The notes under the pieces are model-generated. The model did no database searches, was not told the origin of the DNA, and saw nothing but the letters and a program-made list of their open reading frames with translations. A program made the translations under genes and the position numbers. Shown piece after piece: positions 1-7,076 of a stretch of DNA of 9,206 nucleotides. The stretch spans positions 1-9,206 of the forward strand of contig JAIRXI010000371.1 in NCBI GenBank assembly GCA_031268395.1, in the 5' to 3' direction. The DNA is from Tannerella sp. (GTDB taxonomy: Bacteria > Bacteroidota > Bacteroidia > Bacteroidales > Tannerellaceae). How positions within the stretch are numbered: position 1 is the stretch's first letter; every line of letters starts with the position of its first letter.

Positions 1-538
1 CTCCAACGCATTGATTTCGGGAGAAGACATCGCCCCGACGTTCTTGGAGATAGCCGGAAGCGACATCCCCGCCGAAATAACAGGCAAAAGTTTTGCGCCG
101 GCATTCACCGACAGTTCATTCAGCGCACACACGTACATCTTTGCCGAGAGAGGCGCCCACGGACACGGATTGCCGAACAACAGCGCCGCGTTTGATCTGG
201 GACGTACCGTTTTCTCAAAAGAATACAAGCTGATATACAATGCACTGTGGCAACTCCCCTACTGGCCTGTAGATTTCGCCGGCCAGCCTTTCTGGCGGAA
301 ATTGCAGGCACAAAACGAAAACGGCACGCTGGATGCCCGCTATCGGCAGTTATTCTTTTCGGAACACCGTCCGATATTCGAGTTCTACGACCGCATAAAC
401 GACCCTTACGAACTTAACAACCTGGCCGGAAATACGGTTTATGAAGAACAGGAACACGCACTGAAGGCGGAATTGCAGAAATGGATGATCCTCAACCGCG
501 ATTTCATCCCCCTGCCAATACCTCCTGCTCAGCAGTGA
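1..538 (+). CDS. Sulfatase, C-terminal part (5' end outside window)
   Basis: The open frame runs in from the left edge (first whole codon at base 2, reading S-N-A-L-I-S-G-E-D) and stops with TGA at 536-538. The TTG at 11 is only an internal codon, not a start. About 178 residues remain. They fit the last third of a type I sulfatase: 'LISGEDIAPTFLEIAG' matches the conserved D-x-x-P-T-x-L-x-x-A-G helix after the catalytic lysine, followed by a 'TGKSFAP' segment and a C-terminal 'FYDRINDPYELNNLAGN' strand, the usual D-P-x-E-x-x-N-L-A motif. The nucleophile, metal ligands and catalytic lysine are upstream, so activity and substrate cannot be judged. It ends 46 bp before the next sulfatase on the same strand and is probably in the same operon. 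The tail differs from the PAS-like genes 2-4 and looks closer to the glycosaminoglycan-type sulfatases, a weak inference. No HEAT domain follows, unlike gene 5. Confidence 0.9.
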   Translation, partial: SNALISGEDIAPTFLEIAGSDIPAEITGKSFAPAFTDSSFSAHTYIFAERGAHGHGLPNNSAAFDLGRTVFSKEYKLIYNALWQLPYWPVDFAGQPFWRKLQAQNENGTLDARYRQLFFSEHRPIFEFYDRINDPYELNNLAGNTVYEEQEHALKAELQKWMILNRDFIPLPIPPAQQ

Positions 539-555
539 ATTTACAAATTACGACA

Positions 556-588
556 ATGAAACACAAACTATTTAGAAAAATAAGATGA
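556..588 (+). other. Possible 10-codon leader ORF overlapping the start of the 772-aa sulfatase gene
   Basis: ATG at 556 reads M-K-H-K-L-F-R-K-I-R and stops with TGA at 586-588, which overlaps the ATG at 585-587 as A-T-G-A. Such an overlap can couple translation. The peptide resembles the basic start of an exported protein, so it may equally be a leftover gene start or chance. There is no ribosome site of note before either ATG. Confidence 0.2.
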
Positions 589-2903
589 AAACAAAATTAA
601 ACAGCAAGAATCTGGGGCTGCTTTCATCCGCTTTACTGCTGGGCGGAAATGCGATGGCGCAATACAGCCCCACGCCCGCTTTCGAGGGCACAATCGGCAA
701 GACATTAGCCGAAACGAAGGAGTCGCTGCCGAAGACGCAACCCCTAGCCCCCGACGGAGCTCCCAACATAGTCTGGATATTGATTGACGACATCGGCTAC
801 GGCGCGGCGTCGGCCTTCGGCGGACTGATTGAAACACCTACGATCGACCGGCTGGCCAATCAGGGACTGCGTTTCACCAACTTCCATACCTGCGCCTTCA
901 GCGCACCCACACGGGCCGCCCTGCTGACCGGACGCAACCAGCACTCCGTGCATTTCGGCTTCTTTGCCAATTCTTCCTACGGAACACCCGGCTACGACGG
1001 TTACCTGCCGTTTGAAAAGGCAACCATCGCCGAAATTCTCCGCGAGAACGGCTACAACACCTTTGCCATCGGCAAATATCACCTCACCCATTCCGCCGAC
1101 GCCTCGCAGGCCGGACCTTTCAACCGTTGGCCCACGGGCCGGGGCTTCGACCATTACTTCGGCCTCTCACCCGACGAATGGGGCACCGACCAGTGGCATC
1201 CCGTCCTGTACCGCGACACGCAACGCGAACCTGACGACCCGCAAGGCCGACACGTAACGGAACTGCTCACCAACGAAGCCATCCGTTTCATCTCCGACCA
1301 GAAGTCGGCAGCTCCCGACAAGCCGTTCTTCCTTTATTTCGCCACGGGAGCCGGACATGCGCCGCATCACGTTGCCAGGGAATGGATCGACAAATACCGC
1401 GGCAAGTTCGACAAGGGTTGGGACTGGTACCGGCAGGAAGCGCTCGCACGGCAGAAACAGTTGGGCGTCGTCCCCGCCAACACCCGGCTGGCTCCGCAGA
1501 ATAACGGCGTCAAAGCCTGGGACGACTTGCCGGCAGACGAGAAGAAACTCTTTGCACGCTACATGGAAACGTATGCCGGATTCATCTCCCATACGGATCA
1601 TGAAATCGGACGCATCATACGCTTTATCGAAGACATCGGACAGTTGGATAATACTCTGGTGGTCGTGATGGTTGGCGATAACGGCGCCGAAGGTGCAGGC
1701 CGCGAACTTGGCAATCACCAGCCGAACCTGCTGAACGCAACAAGAGAGGAACGGCTGGCTAAGGCGTTGAAGAATATAGACCTGATGGGAACGGAATATT
1801 CCAGCCCGAACTACCCGGAAGGATGGGCGGCCGCTGCCAATACGCCTTTCCGCTATTTCAAGAGCTATGCCAACTATGAAGGCGGCACGCAGGACCCGCT
1901 GATACTCTTCTATCCGAAGAAAATCACGGATAAGGGCGGTATCCGCAACCAGTATTCCTATGTAAGCGACATACTCCCGACTACCGTCGAACTGGCGGGG
2001 GCGAAAACACCCACCGTCATTAACGGCTATCCCCAGGAACCCGTCGAAGGCGTCAGCCTGGCATACGCCATAGCGCCGGAAAACAAAAACCTGTCCGAAC
2101 GCCACACCGTTCAATACTATGAAATGACAGGATCGTACGCCATTTATAAGGACGGATGGAAAGCCTCCTTCCCGCACGATTTCCGCACGGGAAGAATACC
2201 GGAAAGCGAGGAACGGTGGCATCTGTACAATCTCAGGGAAGACTACAACGAGATTCACGATTTGGCGGATCGGTATCCCGAAAAAGTCAGGGAACTGGCG
2301 GAAGCCTTCGACGCCGAAGCGTGGAAATACAACGTATATCCGCTGAAAGACCGATGGGAAACAAAGAACTGGAGTATCCTCGACGGCAAGAATCAGGTGA
2401 CGCTCCATACCGAAGGCCGTCCGTATGCCAGCCTCTACGGTTTCCGTTTTGTAACCGGTTCGTATGCCGTTACCGCCTACGCCGGGATTCCCGCGTCCGG
2501 CGCCGAAGGCGTCCTGTTTTCATCGGGTAACGCCGCGTCCGGCGTCAGCCTCTACGTGAAGAACAAAAAACTGACTTTCGCCTACAATGCGGCGGGTAAC
2601 CTGACCGAAATTGTTTCCCCCAAAACCGTTCCCTCCGGCGAGGTCGTTTTCAAGGCGGAAGTGATTTACGGCAACGATAGCGGCGGCGGTAGCGGCAACA
2701 ACACCGGCAACACACGGCCGAAGACCGTCAGCCTGTATGTCAACGACGAGAAAGTCGCTGTACGGGACTTGGGCGTTATCCAAAACGCCGCTGGCGGTAA
2801 CATTGAAGCTGGACGCAATTTCGGAACGCCGGTTTCTACCGCCTACAAGTCGCCGTACATCTTCACCGGCAACCTGAAAAAAGTAGTGGTCGACAAGCTC
2901 TAA
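585..2903 (+). CDS. Secreted PAS/AtsA-type arylsulfatase with C-terminal beta-sandwich domain (paralogue A)
   Basis: Predicted hydrolase of sulfate esters, exported. Residues 1-25 form a signal peptide (K-rich start, 'LLSSALLLGG', cleavage at A-M-A|Q). Aligning by eye to Pseudomonas arylsulfatase (PAS), I place metal ligands at D68, D69, D365 and N366, the nucleophile at S106 in S-A-P-T-R (FGly position, with R110), and supporting residues K164, H166, H258 and K426. Segments such as 'AFEGTIGKTLAETKE' near the mature N-terminus and 'PQEPVEGVSLAY' (about 483-494) are typical of the 770-790-aa AtsA family, and the length fits. Residues about 605-772 look like that family's C-terminal concanavalin/LamG-like domain ('SGVSLYVKNKK', then 'GRNFGTPVSTAYKSPY'). 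A Gly/Asn-rich loop at 697-712 is absent from the paralogue. The start is supported by the matching N-terminus of the gene at 4772. No strong ribosome site is seen, only A-rich sequence. The substrate is unknown; 'arylsulfatase' is a family label, and the natural target is probably a sulfated glycan. Confidence 0.95.
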   Translation: MKTKLNSKNLGLLSSALLLGGNAMAQYSPTPAFEGTIGKTLAETKESLPKTQPLAPDGAPNIVWILIDDIGYGAASAFGGLIETPTIDRLANQGLRFTNFHTCAFSAPTRAALLTGRNQHSVHFGFFANSSYGTPGYDGYLPFEKATIAEILRENGYNTFAIGKYHLTHSADASQAGPFNRWPTGRGFDHYFGLSPDEWGTDQWHPVLYRDTQREPDDPQGRHVTELLTNEAIRFISDQKSAAPDKPFFLYFATGAGHAPHHVAREWIDKYRGKFDKGWDWYRQEALARQKQLGVVPANTRLAPQNNGVKAWDDLPADEKKLFARYMETYAGFISHTDHEIGRIIRFIEDIGQLDNTLVVVMVGDNGAEGAGRELGNHQPNLLNATREERLAKALKNIDLMGTEYSSPNYPEGWAAAANTPFRYFKSYANYEGGTQDPLILFYPKKITDKGGIRNQYSYVSDILPTTVELAGAKTPTVINGYPQEPVEGVSLAYAIAPENKNLSERHTVQYYEMTGSYAIYKDGWKASFPHDFRTGRIPESEERWHLYNLREDYNEIHDLADRYPEKVRELAEAFDAEAWKYNVYPLKDRWETKNWSILDGKNQVTLHTEGRPYASLYGFRFVTGSYAVTAYAGIPASGAEGVLFSSGNAASGVSLYVKNKKLTFAYNAAGNLTEIVSPKTVPSGEVVFKAEVIYGNDSGGGSGNNTGNTRPKTVSLYVNDEKVAVRDLGVIQNAAGGNIEAGRNFGTPVSTAYKSPYIFTGNLKKVVVDKL

Positions 2904-2930
2904 ACAACAAACATTATAAACATTCAAAGT

Positions 2931-4733
2931 ATGAAAACCATTAAAGTTACAAATCAATTTCCGCGTAAGCGAATCCGGTTATATGCTACATCCGGGTTCG
3001 CGGCAGCGGCAGGCGTCCTCGCCCTTGCTTCGTGTTCGCCGGCGACCGACGGGAAGAAACGCCCGAACATCATCCTCATTATGTCGGACGATATGGGATA
3101 CTCGGATATCGAACGCTTCGGCGGCGTTATTCATACTCCCAACCTGAACCGGCTGGCCGACGAAGGCGTTAGCTTCAGACAGTTTTATAATACGGCGCGA
3201 AGCTGCCCCACGCGGGCGAGCCTGCTCACCGGACTGCATCCGCATCAGGCCGGTATCGGACACATGATGAACGACCGGGGCGTCGATGGATACCGGGGCG
3301 ATCTGAGTCCTCACAGCGTCACTATTGCAGAGGTGTTGAAACCGGCGGGGTATAAAAATTATGCTGTCGGCAAGTGGCATGTCACCCGGCATATCTCACA
3401 AGACGGCTCGAATCACAATTGGCCGCTACAACGTGGGTTCGATAAGTATTACGGTATTTTGTCGGGTGCGGCCAGTTACTATGATCCGGGTGCGCTGTGC
3501 CGCGGCAATCAGTTAATTTCCCCTTTCAACGACGCCGAATACGTTTATCCGGTAACCGGCGACGAAAACTATTACCTTACCGAAGCGTTGGGCGACAATG
3601 CGGTCAAATTCATCCGGGAACATAACCGCGAAGCCGCCGGCAGCCCGTTTTTCATGTATGTAACCTTTACGGCGGCACACTGGCCGATGCAGGTTCCCGA
3701 AAGATTCGTGAAGCCGTACTACGGAAAGTTCGACAAGGGATGGGATGAATTGCGCAGGGAAAAGTATGCGCGTCAGGTAGAACAGGGCGTCATTGATTCC
3801 CTGTGGAGTTTATCCGCAGACACGACCGTCACGCCTTGGGAAGCGGTCGAAGACAAACGGTTTGAAACGCGCTGCATGGAAGTCTATGCAGGTATGATTT
3901 CGTGCCTGGACGAAAACATCGGTAAAATCATCGACGAATTGCAGCAAACGGGTCAATTGGACAACACGGTCATACTGTTTTTACAGGACAACGGCGCATG
4001 CGCCGAAATCACGGGACGCGAGAGGCCGCCGCACGACACTCCAGTACCCGAAGGAGAAAAGCTCGCACCCATGCAACCCAACGAACTGCAAAAGGACGGA
4101 CGTCCGTGGCGTACGCGCGACGGACAGCCCGTAAAACGCGGCTATGGCGTGCTGCCGGGCGGACATGACACTTACATCGCCTACGGAAAAGGATGGGCTT
4201 ACTACAGTAATACGCCTTTCCGCGAATACAAGCACTGGGTGCACGAGGGCGGCATTTCGACGCCCCTGATTGTACGCTGGAAAAACGGTATAAAGGCTAC
4301 CGGCGAAATTCGCCAGACTCCAGGACAATTGCCCGATATTATGGCTACCCTGGCAGATATTTCGGGCGCCGTATATCCCCGTGTATATAATGAAAATACA
4401 ATTATTCCTTTGCAGGGCGTCAGCCTGAAACCGGCATTTGAAAAAGACGTCGCAAGCGACAGGTACCTCTTTTGGGAACACGAAAACAACAAGGCTATCC
4501 GGCAGGGGAGATGGAAATTAGTCTATAAATTCACCCGGCAGGACGAATATAAAGATGTCGACAAGCCGACGCCATACGACAGATGGGAATTGTACAACCT
4601 GGAAAACGATCGGACCGAGACGCAAAATATCGCCGGAAAATATCCCGAAAAAGTCAGGCAACTGGCCGACGAATGGGAACGAATCGCATGGAAAAGCCTC
4701 GTCAAACCCTATCCCGAAGAAAAATATTTTTAA
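2931..4733 (+). CDS. PAS-like (S1_4-type) sulfatase lipoprotein
   Basis: Type I sulfatase, 600 aa. Residues 1-35 are a lipoprotein signal: basic start (P-R-K-R-I-R), hydrophobic Ala-rich stretch and lipobox L-A-S-C35. The residues after C35 (S-P-A-T-D-G-K-K) lack an acidic surface-export run, so a periplasm-facing anchor is more likely than surface display. Active-site residues by alignment to PAS: metals D53, D54, D353, N354; nucleophile S91 in S-C-P-T-R with R95; K148 and H150 in G-K-W-H; H250; K434 in 'TPFREYKHWVHEGG'. Compared with the common C-S-P-T-R, the Ser and Cys are swapped, so serine is the residue expected to become formylglycine. 'YYGKFDKGWDELRREKYARQ' (about 263-282) is shared in pattern with both flanking genes, showing all three belong to the PAS-like branch, but this protein lacks their C-terminal domain. 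Members of subfamily S1_4 in gut Bacteroides act on sulfated galactose in mucin; whether this one does is not shown. Spacers are 27 bp upstream and 38 bp downstream. Confidence 0.94.
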   Translation: MKTIKVTNQFPRKRIRLYATSGFAAAAGVLALASCSPATDGKKRPNIILIMSDDMGYSDIERFGGVIHTPNLNRLADEGVSFRQFYNTARSCPTRASLLTGLHPHQAGIGHMMNDRGVDGYRGDLSPHSVTIAEVLKPAGYKNYAVGKWHVTRHISQDGSNHNWPLQRGFDKYYGILSGAASYYDPGALCRGNQLISPFNDAEYVYPVTGDENYYLTEALGDNAVKFIREHNREAAGSPFFMYVTFTAAHWPMQVPERFVKPYYGKFDKGWDELRREKYARQVEQGVIDSLWSLSADTTVTPWEAVEDKRFETRCMEVYAGMISCLDENIGKIIDELQQTGQLDNTVILFLQDNGACAEITGRERPPHDTPVPEGEKLAPMQPNELQKDGRPWRTRDGQPVKRGYGVLPGGHDTYIAYGKGWAYYSNTPFREYKHWVHEGGISTPLIVRWKNGIKATGEIRQTPGQLPDIMATLADISGAVYPRVYNENTIIPLQGVSLKPAFEKDVASDRYLFWEHENNKAIRQGRWKLVYKFTRQDEYKDVDKPTPYDRWELYNLENDRTETQNIAGKYPEKVRQLADEWERIAWKSLVKPYPEEKYF

Positions 4734-4771
4734 TTTTAAACTCTCAATTATCAATTAAATAAAAACTTGTT
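4734..4771. repeat. A/T-rich spacer with CAATTA-type repeats
   Basis: The 38-bp spacer between the lipoprotein sulfatase and paralogue A' contains 'CTCAATTATCAATTAAAT', two copies of a TCAATTA unit, in otherwise A/T-only sequence. It resembles the TTTTCAA repeats near 9031-9051 and the short A/T repeats often seen beside Bacteroidales genes. No terminator stem or promoter is evident in it. Confidence 0.45.
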
Positions 4772-7066
4772 ATGAAAAGTATTATAAATAGCAAAAATTT
4801 AGGCTTAGTATCCTCCGTCTTACTGCTGGGCGGAAGCGCCGCCGCGCAATACAGCCCCACGCCCGCGTTTAAGGGCGAAATCGGCAAAACATTGGCCGAT
4901 ACAAAGGAATCGCTGCCGAAAACGCAGCCGGTAGCTCAGGATGGAGCGCCCAACGTCGTCTGGGTATTGATTGACGACATCGGTTACGGTGCGGCGTCGG
5001 CCTTCGGAGGGCTGATTGAAACACCCACGCTGGACAGGCTGGCTAACCAGGGTCTGCGTTTCACCAACTGGCATACCTGCGCATTCAGCGCTCCCACGCG
5101 GGCAGCCCTGCTGACCGGACGCAATCAACATTCCGTACATTTCGGATACTTTGCCAATTCATCCTACGGAACGCCCGGCTATGACGGTTACCTGCCGTTC
5201 GAAAAGGCTACCATCGCCGAGATTCTCCGCGAAAACGGATATAACACCTTCTGCATCGGCAAATATCACCTCACTCATTCCGCCGATGCCTCGCAGGCAG
5301 GACCGTTCAACCGTTGGCCTACCGGACGCGGCTTCGATCATTACTTCGGTTACTCGCCCGATTCCGGAGCCGACGACCAATGGCATCCCACGCTCTACCG
5401 CGATACACAGCGTGAACCGGAAGACCCGCAGGGACGACACGTAAACGAACTGTTTGCCAACGAAGCCATCCGTTATATCGCCGACCAGAAGTCGGCAGCG
5501 CCCGGAAAACCGTTTTTCCTTTATTTCTCGACCGGATCAGGACATGCGCCGCATCATGTCGCCAAAGAATGGATAGACAAATACAAGGGTAAGTTCGCCA
5601 AAGGCTGGGACTGGTACCGCGAAGAAACGCTTGCCCGCCAGAAACAGTTGGGCGTCGTTCCGGCCAATACGCCGCTTGCACCGCGGAATCCGGAAGTCAA
5701 GCCGTGGGACGAATTGACACCCGACGAAAAGAATCTGTTCACGCGGCATATCGAAACGTATGCCGGATTCATCTCGCAGACGGACTACGAAATCGGGCGC
5801 GTCATCCGCTTTATCGAGGAGATCGGACAGTTGGACAATACGTTGATTGCCGTTATGATCGGAGATAACGGAGCGGAAGGTTCGGGTAAGGCCCTGGGCC
5901 GTTTCCTGTCGAACGCACAAGACGCTACACGTGAACAAATCGTAGGGAAAGCCGTCAAAAACCTGGATTTGCTGGGTTCGGAATATTCGTTTCCTAACTA
6001 TCCCGACGGATGGGCGGCGGCGGCGAACACGCCTTTCCGTTACTACAAAGGTTACGCCACTTATGAAGGAGGTACGCACGATCCCCTGATTCTCTTCTAT
6101 CCGAAAAAAATCAGGGACAAGGGCGGTATCCGGCATCAGTATTCGTATGTAAGCGATATACTCCCTACTACGGTCGAATTGGCAGGCGCCCGAATACCCA
6201 CCGTCATCAACGGCTATCCGCAGGAACCTGTCGAAGGCGTCAGCCTGGCATACGCCATTGTACCGGAAAACAGGAATCTGCCTGAACGCCATACCGTTCA
6301 GTACCACGAAATGGTCGGCTCGTATGCCATCTACAAGGACGGCTGGAAAGCGTCGCTCCCAAGCCGCATCGACCGCTACGACCGCTTGCCGCAGGAGGAA
6401 AAGAAGTGGCATCTGTATCATGTCAGCGAAGATTTTAACGAGTTGAATGACCTGGCGGACAAATATCCGGATAAGGTAAAAGAACTGATTGATGCGTTCG
6501 ACGGCGAAGCGTGGAAGTACAACGTTTATCCGCTGAAAGAACAGTGGGAGACGAAAAACTGGAGCATACACGACAACGATCAACAGGTTACTATTTATAC
6601 CTCCGGGCGTCCGTATGCCGAAGTCAACGGGTTCCGTTTCCAGACCGGTTCCTATGCAATCACTGCATACGTGGAAATCCCCGAAACCGGCGCCGAAGGC
6701 GTATTGTTCTCCTCCGGAAACGGGACGACAAGCGGCGTCAGCCTCTATGTAAAAAACAAAAAGCCTGTTTTTGCTTATAATTCCGAAGGACAACTCATAG
6801 AGCTTATTTCCGGGAAGACGCTTCCTGCCGGCAACGTCACGGTAAAGGCTGAAGTCATTTACGGCAGCGGAAACAGGGCCAACAAAACTGTTACGCTTTA
6901 CGTCAACGGAGAGAAAGTGGGGACAAAGGAATTGGGACGCATTGCCAACGCCGGCAGTAACCTCCTGCAGGCCGGACGCAATTTCGGTACGCCGGTCTCG
7001 ACCGCCTACAAGTCGCCGTATATCTTCACCGGCAATCTGAAGAAAGTAGTAGTCGACAGATTATAG
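4772..7066 (+). CDS. Secreted PAS/AtsA-type arylsulfatase with C-terminal beta-sandwich domain (paralogue A')
   Basis: A 764-aa paralogue of the gene at 585-2903. Hand comparison of residues 1-530, gap-free, gives 91 differences (about 83% identity). All catalytic positions are kept with the same numbering: D68, D69, S106 (S-A-P-T-R), R110, K164, H166, H258, D365, N366 and K426. The signal peptide (A-A-A|Q, residues 1-25) and the C-terminal beta-sandwich-like domain (about 606-764) are also kept. It lacks the Gly/Asn-rich loop of its partner, with 'YGSGNRANKT' instead. Divergence is concentrated at residues 371-400 (16 of 30 differ) and near 194-200 and 529-545, which suggests different fine specificity on the same kind of substrate. 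At DNA level most differences are third-codon changes, so both copies are under purifying selection and this is not an assembly artefact. It lies 38 bp after the lipoprotein sulfatase and 10 bp before the HEAT-tailed one. The natural substrate is unknown. Confidence 0.95.
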   Translation: MKSIINSKNLGLVSSVLLLGGSAAAQYSPTPAFKGEIGKTLADTKESLPKTQPVAQDGAPNVVWVLIDDIGYGAASAFGGLIETPTLDRLANQGLRFTNWHTCAFSAPTRAALLTGRNQHSVHFGYFANSSYGTPGYDGYLPFEKATIAEILRENGYNTFCIGKYHLTHSADASQAGPFNRWPTGRGFDHYFGYSPDSGADDQWHPTLYRDTQREPEDPQGRHVNELFANEAIRYIADQKSAAPGKPFFLYFSTGSGHAPHHVAKEWIDKYKGKFAKGWDWYREETLARQKQLGVVPANTPLAPRNPEVKPWDELTPDEKNLFTRHIETYAGFISQTDYEIGRVIRFIEEIGQLDNTLIAVMIGDNGAEGSGKALGRFLSNAQDATREQIVGKAVKNLDLLGSEYSFPNYPDGWAAAANTPFRYYKGYATYEGGTHDPLILFYPKKIRDKGGIRHQYSYVSDILPTTVELAGARIPTVINGYPQEPVEGVSLAYAIVPENRNLPERHTVQYHEMVGSYAIYKDGWKASLPSRIDRYDRLPQEEKKWHLYHVSEDFNELNDLADKYPDKVKELIDAFDGEAWKYNVYPLKEQWETKNWSIHDNDQQVTIYTSGRPYAEVNGFRFQTGSYAITAYVEIPETGAEGVLFSSGNGTTSGVSLYVKNKKPVFAYNSEGQLIELISGKTLPAGNVTVKAEVIYGSGNRANKTVTLYVNGEKVGTKELGRIANAGSNLLQAGRNFGTPVSTAYKSPYIFTGNLKKVVVDRL

Positions 7067-7076
7067 CATATATCTT

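Noticed and set aside
11..13. TTG at base 11 as the start of the first gene
   Set aside because: The frame is open to the left edge, and the residues before it continue a conserved sulfatase segment, so the gene is truncated by the window, not started here.
1167..2408. 413-codon open frame on the minus strand
   Set aside because: It lies wholly opposite the 772-aa sulfatase. A similar 418-codon minus frame (5537-6793) lies opposite the paralogue, but the differences between the two copies fall at plus-strand third positions, so the plus frames are the ones under selection.
585..7066. Duplicate sulfatase genes as an assembly artefact
   Set aside because: The copies differ at many third positions and at roughly 17% of the residues compared, so they are real diverged paralogues.
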